Program-made: the position numbers and the translations under genes
In this document: positions 1 through 11,487 of the stretch, piece by piece
How the letters are laid out: each line of letters begins with the position of its first letter
How positions within the stretch are numbered: position 1 is the first letter of the stretch
NCBI RefSeq assembly: GCF_026745355.1
Contig: NC_079202.1
Span: forward strand, 61,780,806 to 61,844,805
DNA: 64,000 bases
Source: Beta vulgaris subsp. vulgaris
Lineage: Eukaryota; Streptophyta; Magnoliopsida; Caryophyllales; Amaranthaceae
Reading direction: 5' to 3'
Notes under the pieces: generated by a model
The model's database searches: none
The model's input: the letters and a program-made list of their open reading frames with translations, nothing else
What the model was told of the DNA's origin: nothing

Positions 1-13
1 ATTTAAATTCTAT

Positions 14-105
14 AATAATAATAATAATTATTATTATTATAATAATAATAATAATAGGGATAATAATAATAAGAATAATATTATTATTAATAATAATAAT
101 AAGTT
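14..105. repeat. TAA/TTA microsatellite
   Basis: Near-continuous run of TAA and TTA triplets, imperfect and partly self-complementary. No gene is visible in it. Confidence 0.85.
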
Positions 106-309
106 AATAACCATTTAACACATGATATGTGTTAGGTTTAGCTAATATGGGACAAAGGAAGTGGATTTTAAATATTTTAGCATATTATGGTTTTCTTCTT
201 TTTTATATATATTTAATATATAAGTTTTTTCAGCATAGTATACTTGAAGTATTATGCCATTTATTGATGAGCCCCAAATTTTTATACACACTAAAGAGTA
301 AGACTCATA

Positions 310-580
310 TCTTTAATAATGTATAGAAAGACGTTCCTAAACAAGGAACGATGTCACGTGGTGTCTTCATTGAGAGTGATTTATGACATGTAATCAATCT
401 ACTATCTACATACACTAAAAAAATAGAAATTTATTATGTAAGATTTGATTTTGTTATCACAAGCATATTTACTGATGTATTAACCACTAAACCATGTGAT
501 ACAGATGTTATTACTTCAAATTAAAATATTTATAATAAAAGATATAATTACTCGGGGCGAAGTTAGAGCATAAAAACTAG
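310..580 (+). mobile_element. Small non-autonomous Helitron, family B
   Basis: The element starts TCTTTAATAATG after an A and ends AAAAACTAG before a T, as expected for Helitron insertion between A and T without target duplication. It shares with the copies at 8713, 23686 and 60648 the start region (AAGACG..., CACGTGG), a middle block with a tRNA-like antisense segment (TTAACCACTAAACCATGTG) and the 3' end. It encodes nothing. The end hairpin is weak in this copy, so it looks old. Confidence 0.7.
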
Positions 581-586
581 TTTTAT

Positions 587-650
<64 letters not shown>
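581..650. repeat. AT dinucleotide microsatellite
   Basis: About 65 bp of (AT)n, directly following the 3' end of the Helitron copy that ends at 580. Confidence 0.9.
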
Positions 651-651
<1 letters not shown>

Positions 652-964
652 AGTAGTTCAGTTTATATTATTCTCTACATATTGTGGTAACTTATGTTGT
701 AGTATAAATTAGCCAATTAATATGACTCCCTCCAATTTGAAATTAACCAATATTGTCTTATGATATCCTATAAATTAATTTTCTTTCATGCATTTAGGCC
801 TCGTTCTTCTCTGGCCTGTTTAAAAAATTGAAATAATATATATTAAGTGCAAATAAGAGTAAACATAATTACACAAATTTATTTGATGCATTTTAATAAG
901 CTAATATTAATTTACACACAAATAAGTGTATATCATTATTTTGCCCTCCTCTCCCTCCAGTCTC

Positions 965-1280
965 CTAGGGCTTTGCAAAGACTAGAATCGGAATAGTCAT
1001 GGATCAGATCAAATCGAAATTTGGACCGAGCGATCCTCGTTCCATAAAAAAAATCCCAAATACGGTTTTCCGTCAGATCCAAATCTGGGAAATTTCTGTC
1101 CTTACCGATTTATGTAATTTTTTTTTAAAAAAAAGTTTATATGATAATAAAAATTTAAAAGGTAGAAAGTTAAAAACTAAGTTTTATTGTGTTAGAATTA
1201 TCACTATTATTAAAACCAAATATTTTTTTTTTAAAAAAAATATAGATTACAGTTAACAGGTTCAAAACTTCGGACCCGAC
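965..1280. mobile_element. MITE-like repeat, degraded copy of the element at 21301
   Basis: It shares stretches with the left arm of the element at 21301-21740, for example GGACCGA..., CCTCG.TCCATAAAAAAA and the TTTCTGTCC...ACCG segments. The other end reads TTCGGACCCGACC. The open frame across it is not gene-like. Ends are not sharply defined. Confidence 0.45.
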
Positions 1281-1787
1281 CTAGTAAAAAAAATCAACCA
1301 ATCAATCCAGCCAGTTACAATCCGATCCTGGGACAGTACACACCTCTTCTCTAATCTCCACCACATGAATGTGTTCACGGGAGAAGAAAAATAAAGGACA
1401 GATCAAAAACAAAAATAAAATAAAATACAGTTGTATGATTCAATCAAAACAACACACCATTTATCATTATTGTACAATTCGGGATAGAGGCCCTGATCGC
1501 TGAATCTATTATAACCACAACGAGGAATGATAAACCTCTTTTTGCTAGCAGGAGTAAAACTGTCAATATCTAAATAAAAGAGAGAGAAGAGTAAAATAAA
1601 AATATGATGTCAGTCAATTGAATGTTTTTTTCTTCTAGTATCTTACTATTTTTGCATGTATAGCTAATTTCTCATTCTCCACGTATTTTCACAGTCCTTT
1701 TCGTCCGTAATGTTTTTCCTATATATTACAAATTTACAATTTAGATTTTTTTACCCAATCAAAATTAATACTGCAGTGTTAATACTT

Positions 1788-2104
1788 ATGGTACGTTTGG
1801 TTAGTAGTCATAAATAATTGTAATGGTAATTAAATTTATCGTAAATTTGTAAGGAAGTTTTCATGCCAATGACTGTGAAAATGAAACTTTATCACAAAAC
1901 ATAAGTTCCCTTTTATAAATTTTCATTATTACCCAATGTCACATTTCCACGTTGTAAAAGATAGTAATGAGATTTTAGGAAGAAAATGGATATCTTGGGA
2001 TGGAGTAGTATTACCATAGGTAATGACATCGAATTTTTAGTACAAATTTACACTATAATGCATTACCATTCTCACCATTATAACATCTCACCAAACGAAC
2101 CGTT
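1788..2104. mobile_element. MITE with GTTTGGT-type inverted ends
   Basis: The left end TGGTACGTTTGGTTAG and the right end CACCAAACGAACCG are imperfect inverted repeats. TTA flanks both sides, which suits a PIF/Harbinger-type MITE with a 3-bp target duplication. The interior is AT-rich and non-coding. Confidence 0.5.
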
Positions 2105-2162
2105 ACTGTATTAGAGTAATAAGGATAAGAATATTGCTATATTGTTAGGATTGGACCTCTTA

Positions 2163-2360
2163 CGATATGTTCTCTTCGACATAAAACAATTTAACTGAGC
2201 TGAACTGGATTGAAAACTTATTGCAACTGAACTGAACTAAAATGAATTAAATTATAACTAAGAAATGATAGTTGTAACTAAACTGAACTAAACTGAATTG
2301 AACTGATTGCAATTGATCTGAACTGAATTGAACTGAAAATAATTGAAGAGAACAGGCCCT
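2163..2360. mobile_element. MITE of the GAACTGAACT family, copy 1
   Basis: Ends resemble TGTTCTCTTC / GAAGAGAACAGGCCC, inverted. The interior is packed with GAACTGAACT-type sub-repeats. Related copies lie at 3795 (opposite orientation), 4772 and 61447. Confidence 0.65.
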
Positions 2361-2831
2361 TAATCAGACCAGGTCTGCAGTATATACAAAGTCTTTTGTT
2401 TTTAAAGTAAGATGAAGATTTCTTGCTAATGGGGAATTCAGGGGCAATAATCGAAGTTCGAAACTCTGTATAGTATACATATTGTTGAAATCCATTAAAT
2501 GTCCATTTGTGAGTGCCCCACATTAAAGAAAGAGGAGAGAATAAACCACTTTATAAGATTAGGAGTTAGTACTCCTCCTATCACCAATTGGTTTTAAGAT
2601 GGAACCTCATAGCTTATAAGTGGACTAAACTCTCATCCTCCTTATTGAGTTACCTACATCCTCCTTATTGAGTTACCTAGGTCCATTTTCATATAATCTG
2701 AAGATTTATATCATTCAATCATCCATGTATCTATTAGCTAGTCATGCGCAAACAATAATCATGTTTGCACACAATAGGCTACAAGCTTACCACCATTGAG
2801 TTATCTTATACTTCAGATGAATTGGCTACCT

Positions 2832-3050
2832 TTTTTTTTTTTTTTTTTTTTGATTGGGAAATTAAGTTAGCCTAAGGGCTAACCCCTACCAAGGCTACTA
2901 GCCTTGTAGGAACTACCAACACATTGGCTGGTAAAGCATGCAAAACATGCTAAGGAAATACCCTAACATAATGCTGGGGGTAAGGATCGAACCCCTGACC
3001 TCAAGGATCAGAGGGGAGTGCTCTACCACATGAGCTAGCTCCTCATCCGG
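2832..3050 (-). mobile_element. tRNA-derived SINE, minus strand
   Basis: On the minus strand it begins with a tRNA-like head: A-box region TAGCTCATGTGGTAGAGC and B box GGTTCGATCC. It ends in a poly-A, seen as a ~20-nt T run at 2832. It is flanked by a target-site duplication, TGAATTGGCTACCT at 2818-2831 and TGAATTGGCTACTT at 3051-3064. It is a complete retrotransposed unit and not a functional tRNA gene. Confidence 0.88.
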
Positions 3051-3794
3051 TGAATTGGCTACTTATAGTTTCTTGAGAAAGCTAGAAAAAAAGGGATAAT
3101 AAATGATATAATGTGTTATATGTAATCTTCAACCTAATAAAACTGAAAAATTAATTATTTTCAAACTTTTACACTGATTTTTGTACCCCTCTAATAGATA
3201 ATACCTAGTTTTCAATCTCGTGCATGCACATATATATTTATTTATTTAGTTAAATGAAATTAAGCAGATTATTTATGGATATATAGTATCTTCTACACTT
3301 TTAGCAAGCTGTATGGTTTTTACCTATGAAATAATATACAAAACTTTTGTAAAATAATAATACTTATTTCGCTTTCATTCATATACTTTTGAGCTATATT
3401 CCGGACTTCCGGTGCATTCTTTCATAGGCAACAGCGACAAGTTGTATTCCTTTTAGCCACGAATTAGAGAAGAAGCTTAAAAAATTAAAAGTTTTAGTGG
3501 AAGGAATATAAATGGAGTTAATATACATGCAACTAAAAACTACAGAAATGTTTTCCTAATAGAAAAATACAGAAATGTTAATTCATGTGCGAGAAGAAAG
3601 AAAGAGAGAATATATTCTGAAAAATAGAAATGTTGCAAGTAATAGAGAATTGCCAAAAATGAAAAACGGTGTTCATGTCTCAACATTTCTTCGAATTTTT
3701 ACAATTTGGAAAATCAACTTTGAAATTATCAAAATTACCTTTCATTAAAGGCAACTAACAATATTATAATTTTTATGCACACAATGCGTGCGAA

Positions 3795-4012
3795 AGTCCT
3801 GTTCTCCCCAGTTTATTTTCAGTTCAGTTCAGTTGCAAATCAGTTCAGTTTAGTTTAATTCAATTCAGTTCAGTTGCAATCAGTTCAGTTTAGTTCAACT
3901 CCAACTATCATTTCTTAATTATAATTTTGATTCATTTCAGTTGAGTTAAGTTGCAATAAGTTCAGTTCAGTTCAATTCAACTCAGTTGTTTTATGTCAAA
4001 GTGAACAAACCC
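3795..4012. mobile_element. MITE of the GAACTGAACT family, copy 2 (inverted)
   Basis: Starts GTCCTGTTCTC and ends GTGAACAAACCC. The interior shows AGTTCAGTTCAGTTGCAA sub-repeats, the reverse complement of the copy at 2163. Confidence 0.65.
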
Positions 4013-4093
4013 GAAATCATATGTAAAATTAAGTCAATTGTAGGTAGGATCCACCGAAAACTAACTCTATGCTGAAATTATAAACCGACTCTT

Positions 4094-4335
4094 TTTTTTG
4101 TTCATTTTGCAGATTTTTGCTGATTTTATGTGTTTGCTCATTGCAAGACACTTTTGCTAATTTAACGAAGTTTTTGCTCATTTTACAAACTTTTGTTCAT
4201 TTGAAGTTTTTTGCTCATTTTAAGAAACTTTTACTCATTTTACAAATTTTTGCTCATTTAATATTTTTTGCTCATCTAATAGTTTTGCTCATTTTATTGT
4301 TTTGCTCATTTTTAGAGACTTTTTACTCATTTTAT
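4094..4335. repeat. Tandem TTTTGCTCATTTTA-type repeat
   Basis: About ten degenerate copies of a roughly 20-bp unit (TTTTGCTCATTTTA plus a variable spacer). The plus-strand open frame here translates the repeat (F, L, I, H, A rich) and is not a credible gene. The block may lie inside a larger element between GTAGGATCCAC (about 4045) and GTGATCCTA (about 4376). Confidence 0.7.
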
Positions 4336-4771
4336 GTTGTAATTTTCAGTTTTCAACATAAGGAGAGGTTCTTACGTGATCCTATTCCTGTATATATAGA
4401 ACTGTCTTTGCATTTTGTTTTTTCAAAAAAACTGGTGCATTCGATACTTTTTCTTCCCCCTCTTTTTCGTTTAAAGAGAAGCAGTTAATTATCCTTTTTT
4501 TTTTTCCTTTTTTTAACCTTTGATGTCTCTCATGTATTACCTTATATAATAAATATATTTTCATATAAGTGATCGATTCTTATTGGTAAAAACACATTTG
4601 GGCTCAATTATTGATGTAAGTTACTACTACTATTAAGAATGATTCTTTTTCTTGTCATTCATTGATAAAAGTTACTATTAGAATCACCTTTCACTAAAGG
4701 CCATATTAGATTATTAGGAATAATGCTCCTAGACTCCTATTGCTATTACTAGTGTACTTAATTTTTATTTA

Positions 4772-4926
4772 GGGCCTGTTCTCTTCTGCATAAAACATCT
4801 AAATTAAATTGAACTGAACTAAAATGAATAGTGATATGTGAGAGTAAAAGTATTATCCAGAGCTGAACTAAACTGATCTGAACTGAATTGAACTGAACTA
4901 AATATAAGATGAAGAGAAGAGGCTCT
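4772..4926. mobile_element. MITE of the GAACTGAACT family, copy 3
   Basis: Starts GGGCCTGTTCTCTTCTGCAT and ends GAAGAGAAGAGGCTCT, inverted repeats. The interior has CTGAACTAAACTGATCTGAA sub-repeats. Confidence 0.65.
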
Positions 4927-7510
4927 AAAGTCCTCAAATTAGCTGACAGTATGACAAGATACTTCAAATAGCTAGTTACCCGACACTCCGGCAAGCCGGT
5001 ACATGCCTTTTGAACAATGGGGCTCGTCCTTATGAGAATATTTACAGTAATTAGAATAAAACAAGAAGATGTGAATAAAGAACAAGTATATGTCAAATAA
5101 TATTGAGGAAAGTTTTCCAATAGACCTTCTAGGAATATATTCTCTGAATAATCTGTCAGTTTTTGTTTTACTTATCTTGACTAATTTTTAAAATAAATAA
5201 GTTAAATTAAGTTTTGATTGATTTTAAGAAAAAAAGATGATAAGTTAATTTCTCTCTTGATATGGAGTGGATAACGCAAAGCTCATATCATTTTTAATGA
5301 GGCTACATAAAAGAAAAAAAATTATCTTTCAGGAGTCAAATTTATGAGTGCAATTTTCTATCCCACTTTTTTGTATCGTTATATTATGTTTCACTCAATA
5401 TTATTATCTACATATTAAATTTAAACAATGTTTAAATATAGTGATTTTCTCTCTTACTATAAAATGTGAGTGGGGTATATCATTTATGCACGTGGTTATG
5501 GTCATCTTGTACAATGACCCTGTGCTAAATTAAATTATAAGGATTGAATTTTTTTTGCTGAATAGAAAGAGACGAAAGAGTCATTAATGGTTTTTTTTTT
5601 TTTTAAAAGAGATCGACGAAGCAAAATACTAAATAAAAGTTTAATATCTTTGAATTTGCATCCAACATTATACTCAATAAATGGGAAAGGAACCACCCGT
5701 AATTAGATTTACTTTTCTTTTTATGTTGGCGGACAACTAATAGAATCGGACCCTTATATTATGGTGGTCTTGTACAATTGTCGTATCTGTACATGGACAT
5801 AGCCGCCCCTGGACATTGAGCTATGATTTACTATGTGCATGATTGATGTTATTTTGCAAAAAAGTCCTGGTTGTGACATTCTATCTCATTATCGTGAAGA
5901 CGTGAATATGTATGATGTAATAATTATGATGTATATGTATCCAGAACATTAGTATATATGACTATCAAATATTCAAATTGTAAATTGATAAGCTCGTGCT
6001 CATCATATTAATCATATACCTAACATCTTGTCTAAACTTTGTCCGGTTTCATAAATTGTCAAGTTTTGAATTCTCACTTGTAAATACATATATAACTTTG
6101 AAAATATTTTTTACTTTGGTTTTATATTAGTAAATATTATCCAAATTTCTTGATATTTGGTAAACACAAACTGAAATGAATTCAAAAGTATTTAATTATA
6201 TACAAAAATTGTTACATGGTCAAAATACTTATCGACAAGTAACACAAAAGGAATAAAACAACAGATTGAACCGAAATGTAGGAAATCTTGTAAACTTTAT
6301 TTGTATATTAATACTTGTAATAGTCCGCAGCTCCTCACAATTCTTGGATCTGATAAATTAGGTGTAGCCATCGAGAGGAGAGCCTCCTAATTGTATTCTT
6401 TTATCTATTTAGAAAAAGTAATAAATAGATATTAGTAGAGATCTCCAATCAAAGTTAATACTTCTTCTTTTCTAAAATTAGTAAGAGTTAGGGGGGAGAC
6501 ACGAGGATTAAGGAGAGAAGGAGACAAAGAGAAATAAAAAGAGAGATTCATGTGATGAACATAAATAGATAAAAAATACTCTCTTCTTTTATAGAAGATC
6601 TACTCGCTTTCCTTTTCCGTCCGTTTTTTTAAGGTCTCTATTCACTAAACTTTATTTCTCATTTGAGATATACAATTATTTAATCATCCTTACTCCACAC
6701 TTTCTCTCTTCCATGCTCCCTATCTCTCTTAAAATATAATAAACACATCCTTTTTCTCCTCATTAAAAAAAACACTCTTTCTAATTTGCCTTAAAATGTG
6801 TATCTACGATAACTTAACATATTTTTAAAATACGGAAGGAGTTAATGTTAAATAAAATAATGTTTCATTCATTTGAAACAATCAAAAGTTGCACGAAAAA
6901 TATGTATGAATAGTGTAAAAGTCAAAAGTGTAATATGAAAACTCGAGATTTTGTTTTTGGTTACTTTCATGATAGACAAGTGATGTACATTATTTGTACT
7001 TTATGGTATGCACTAGCTCGTTTTACTTATGGTTCATGTATATGGACGACTTTCAATTTAGGGCTCCCAAATTTCAATTGTCTAAAGAACTAATAAAATA
7101 ATAAATCCAAACGAGTGAAAATGGACCTGAATTATATTTAATTTGACCTCATGTTTTTTTATGTTGCTCTCTTCTTGACAGGAAAAAGGAAGTGTTCATG
7201 CATCTCATAATCTGCTTCTTTATCTATCAATTATATAATTGTATTTAGCATTTTACCACGTGATGGAAAATATAAATGACCCCACACTCAATTTATATAT
7301 GCCCAAAAAGTTGCTCAACTGAGAATTGAAAATTCAAACTATACTTATTATGGTACAAATGTTACATCAAGAGATCGACCTTTTCGTTATTATTGGCCAT
7401 ATTAGGGGTCCAACTTTCAATATCACCACCTAAGGGTACCAAAAAAGGATGAAAGAATCTTAATACCCCAGTGTAGTCTATCCCTTCCAACGTAAAATAT
7501 ATATATAAAT
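4927..7510. other. Gene-free AT-rich stretch
   Basis: No open frame resembles a known protein. The short open frames at 5348-5533 and on the minus strand at 4758-5120 lack domain signals and overlap repeats. TC-rich tracts occur near 6590-6790. No promoter or RNA gene was recognised. Confidence 0.5.
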
Positions 7511-7512
7511 AA

Positions 7513-7783
7513 GTTCATATGAGAATGCATATTTACATGAGAATGAGAATGAATTTTATACGTCATAACTCTTATGAATAAGTGATGTAACTCTAATGAA
7601 AAAGTGATGTAACTCTAAAAAAAACGAATATTAGAATAAAAAAAATTCAAAAAAAAAAAAAAAAAATTTGGCTCAAAATTTTCTAGGGGATATAACTCTA
7701 ATGAACAAGTATTGTAATTCTAATCCGACCGTGTGGTTGAAATTCATTCTCATTTATCATGTAAGGAGCATTCTCATGTGATC
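7513..7783. mobile_element. MITE with ~42-bp inverted ends
   Basis: The left arm (CATATGAGAATGCAT ... TGAGAATGAATTT) and the reverse complement of the right arm (CACATGAGAATGCTCC ... TGAGAATGAATTT) match over about 42 bp. The interior repeats GTGATGTAACTCTAAT. Non-coding. Confidence 0.65.
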
Positions 7784-8550
7784 TTGCCCCTATATATATA
7801 CACGTTGAACTTCAAATCAATTCCATACATATCGTTTACGTAGGATAGTATGTCAAAATTTTGATTTTTTTAACAAAATCGCTACTCCAAGTAACAATTA
7901 ATATTAATAATGTGAAGTTGATTGGTACTTCAAATAGCGGATATATTTAAGATAAGGTATAATGCATGCATATAAAACGCTACTCAAAATGCGCTTAGGT
8001 AGCGGTTTAACTTAATGTTAACTGCTACTCAGAGTAGCGGTTTGCTTTGTCGGAAAAAAACTCGGGTGCTGAATTATTGCTTAGGAATAATTTTAAAATT
8101 TGGAAAAAATTATTTAAATAAATTAAAGTACTATTTAATTTGATAAGGTCCCCTCCAATAAGATGATGGGATTAGCATCTAATACGACTAGATAGTACAT
8201 ACTAGGATTATTAATGACAATTTTTCTTAAAAGATCAATATGATGGGTTGGGTTTCATTGTTCACTTTGTCTCACAATAGTCTTCTTAACAAATTATTGG
8301 TGTTTTAGATATGTCACTCATTCGAGTTTTTATGTCATCATTTTCTGTGGCGAACCTTCTTGGGAGCAGGCTTGGGCTGGCCCCCAAAAGATTTTGGACA
8401 AAATTTTAATAAAGCTTTGTTATAGCCCAATAAGAAAAAAGCTCGAAATAAGGAGTACAACACATAGGCCATAGCAAATATATACGCACGGTTTCTTAAG
8501 AAAGGGAAAGAGGAAAGAGAAAATACTTTGGCCCACATATTTTGAATAGT

Positions 8551-8666
8551 TTTTTTTTATTCATATGAGTCATGAGGCAATACAAAAAAAAGAAGGGAAT
8601 TCGGAATTCGTACCTATGATATATCGTTCATAGCACCTCAATCTTAACCGCCAAGACATCATTGGC
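8551..8666 (-). mobile_element. tRNA-derived SINE, short, minus strand
   Basis: Same family as 46913-47035: a T run, then the minus-strand tRNA-like head (CTTAACCGCCAAGACATC and an ATTCGTACC-type B box on the plus strand). It is flanked by imperfect repeats CACATATTTTGAATAGT (ending 8550) and CACACATTCTGAATAGT (starting about 8667), a likely target-site duplication. Confidence 0.7.
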
Positions 8667-8712
8667 ACACATTCTGAATAGTACTTGTGAATAATACCTT
8701 TTTAATTAACAA

Positions 8713-8972
8713 CTAATTATTAGGCCCGGGCTATGTCCCCGGGAAATAAAAAATTTCATTTATTAATATAATACTTTATGATAATAACACTAAATACAAC
8801 TTAGTCTACTGATTAAGACTTTAGTATATGTACTTGAGGTCTCGAGATCAAACCCCTATACTATGCAATTTCTAATTTTTTTTATTGTATACATGAACTG
8901 AATCTCCCTAAAGCAAATTCCACGTAACGCCATTTCTTATTTATGTACGCCTTTTAATATATTTGTATATCA
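8713..8972 (-). mobile_element. Small non-autonomous Helitron, family B, minus strand
   Basis: The reverse complement aligns with the copy at 23686 over nearly its whole length: AAAAGGCG..ACATAA start, TTGCATAGTATAGG and tRNA-like middle, and a GC-rich end GGGGACATAGCCCGGGCC followed by TAATAATTAG. The terminal CTRR has decayed to TTAG. Non-coding. Confidence 0.7.
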
Positions 8973-9562
8973 TTCACTTTCCCGTGCCTATTACTTTAGG
9001 CTGCAACCCAAAATAAAAGAGAGACCCTAAGACCACAGGTCCACAGTCCACTCCACAGTCCACACGTTATACACGTATACACTCCTTTCTTTTTTTTTCT
9101 TGAAGGGTATATTGTCTTTCATTTTCTATTATAGATATTTTTTATCTAGTTATTTTTACATATGTTTTTCATTTAATGCTATTTAAAATTTGAAACTTGT
9201 GACTTGTTTATTTCGTTTTTGTGCCAAGACTTATTACTTATCAGGTATAGAAATCAATTTATTATTCAGCTTATTTTGATATTCATATATAGTATTTCCT
9301 TTTGGGTTTTTGATGCAATGAAATGATATTTTTAGGTCAAAAATGGTTTTCCAATACAAGTAAAGAAAAAAGGATTTTCTTCGTTAAAAAAGAGCATCAT
9401 AATTTCTTTCTCAGGCCTTGCATTCCTCCCCTCTCTCTCATGCATCTATTTCCTTATTTGTTTTATATTGCATTAGTAAGGAATTAAATTAAACAAAGAA
9501 AAAACAACTTTTAAAGCCGATTTTTATAGAGGTGTAACTTTAGACATAGAATAAGAATAACG
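8973..9562. other. Gene-free AT-rich stretch
   Basis: No gene or RNA signal recognised. A short repeated phrase (CCACAGTCCA) occurs at about 9039-9064. Only low-complexity T-rich tracts otherwise. Confidence 0.4.
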
Positions 9563-9564
9563 TA

Positions 9565-9775
9565 GAAGGAGAGGCGTTAGCTCAATGGAATACCACCTTG
9601 AATTTTAGAGCTTTGCCCAGGATCCGAATCCTCATCTCAACAATATGTTGAGCAATTATTTTTACTATTTATCCTTGTATTCAACCTCTTATCTAGTAAG
9701 TCGTAAAGACTAGTAACTTATTAGAGGTTGATTTTCGCACTAATTATCTTTCTTTATAAAAAAAAATAAAAATAA
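9565..9775 (+). mobile_element. tRNA-derived SINE, plus strand
   Basis: The head has GGCGTTAGCTCAATGGAATA (A-box-like) and GGATCCGAATCC (decayed B box). The body matches the SINE at 56864-57046 (CGAATCCTCATC..AA.AATATGTTGAGCA, TAATTATCTTTC). It ends in an A-rich tail. The flanking duplication is unclear because both flanks are A-rich. Confidence 0.7.
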
Positions 9776-10712
9776 GACCAACACAACATCCTAACACGAC
9801 GAGTTTAATTCTTAAGAAATTGTGAACACCTAACGGAGCCCAACTAAATTTAGCAATTAGTGGGCTGGGCTCTTGGCCTGATTGAGTTTCTTTCTCACGC
9901 AAGGAATTTATGAACAGGGCCCAACAATTGTTAAATGAACTTATTTACTTATCTATTCATAATAGTACTACTCTTTTCTCGTTACTTGCATAATTTCCTA
10001 GTGCACATTATGAAGATTTAGTCTTTAAATTGATTATGCTTATTTTAATTTATTATTTAATATCTATAATACTACATGCATAAAAAAACCATAATATGTA
10101 GTCATCTCACATTGGTTATTGAGATGATGTTTTAACGCATAAACTAATGAACAACTTACATACATTCAATTGGTAATCATTCAACATGTGCATGTGTATG
10201 TGCTCATCAAAGATCTATTAATTTACTAATCCGTCATACATTAATGTCATATTATAACCGAGATTACTTGAACTTGTATAAGCTGGTTTCAAAATAATTT
10301 TCCAATGACAAAAAGTAATGTTGATGCAATTTTTTGTAACGATAAAGTTATTTTATCGATTACTACTAGACTATCACTCCAGACTCAATCGATTATAGAT
10401 ACATTTAATCAATAATTTAGAAAACAAGGATCCAAGTTGAAAAAATTCAATCCATATATAGCTTAATATTCAATTCTTTAAAGATGAAAAGGAAAATACC
10501 CCAACCTAAAGTAAAACACTTTAGATTGAACCATAGTTCTCACTTACCTAAAAAAAAGGAACAAACTAACGATTTTAAGTTACTTCTTGAACATACAAGG
10601 AATCAAGAGGACAAGCATATGCATCAAGTTAAAGCTATATTCAAGAATCAGTTCCAATCACATCGTAAAGTTATGAATACAACCACAACCCACAAACTAA
10701 ACTAGCTAGCTA

Positions 10713-10946
10713 GTGAGAATCATGTGAGAGCACAATGGTTGGAGCTCCCACTTCCCAATCGTGTGGGTGAGAATTCGATTCTCATCGATCCTATATTTGG
10801 GGTGTTTGTGTGGATATTTGCTTATAGGTATAAATTTCCAGTTTCCACTCTCTAGAAGTTTCATAAGTTGGGATCCTCTTTTTACCCCATAACTCATGAA
10901 AACTGAGCCTGTTTGGCCCAGTAAATTACCGAATAAAAAAAATAAT
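10713..10946 (+). mobile_element. tRNA-derived SINE, plus strand
   Basis: The head reads AGAGCACAATGGTTGGAGC (A-box region) and GAATTCGATTC (B-box-like). The tail is GAATAAAAAAAATAA. The flanks carry TAGCTAGCTA at 10703-10712 and 10947-10956, a likely 10-bp target duplication, although this sequence is self-repetitive. Confidence 0.7.
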
Positions 10947-10956
10947 TAGCTAGCTA

Positions 10957-11487
10957 ATACAACTTAGGAACCTATGATACTCTTATATACTTCATATGTT
11001 CTTTCGTACTTGTGACATTTTGGGACAATATATTTCATCTTTTCTCTCATAGCACCTAGAGATCCTTTTTAATTTCTCTCTATTTATCATCTCCTCTCCT
11101 TAATTCTTATGCATATTTCAACATTGCGAGTATTAAAAACGCAAGAAACATATACTACAATATTGAGCGTTGATAATAAAGATAACTCAAAAATATTAAC
11201 TCAATAAATCCCAAAAAAAAAAAACAATTCTTATCTCATTTCCTTTTCCTTCTTTATTTCCTATACCATACATACATAATAATATTATCTACTACCACAC
11301 CCCCACACCCACAAAAAAAAAAAAAAAAACTCATTGATGTAAACAAAATGTAGAAATGAAATTTGTATCACACTATATATATGACTAGCTCTATGCATAA
11401 TGCCGTCATGTCCGTTCTAAAATAAATAAAACACTCCTCTATTCTTTGTTCTATATAAAAGTTTTTTGAGAAAAGCGTTTCACGTCG
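10957..11487. other. Probable 3' flank of the methyltransferase-like gene
   Basis: AT-rich, without open frames of note. It contains A-tracts (11213, 11313) and lies directly downstream of the minus-strand gene ending at 11488, so the gene's 3'UTR is expected at its right edge. Poly-A signal not pinned. Confidence 0.35.

Noticed and set aside
129..326. 65-codon open frame
   Set aside because: AT-rich, no domain, and it overlaps the start of a Helitron copy.
2940..3050. tRNA gene candidate (minus strand)
   Set aside because: A and B boxes are tRNA-like, but a poly-A tail and target duplication show a SINE. The acceptor stem does not close.
4117..4488. 123-codon open frame rich in Phe/Leu/His
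   Set aside because: It translates a 20-bp tandem repeat and has no protein signal.
10484..10705. 73-codon open frame, Lys/His-rich
   Set aside because: No domain, no splice or promoter context, and it ends at a SINE target duplication. Too short to call.
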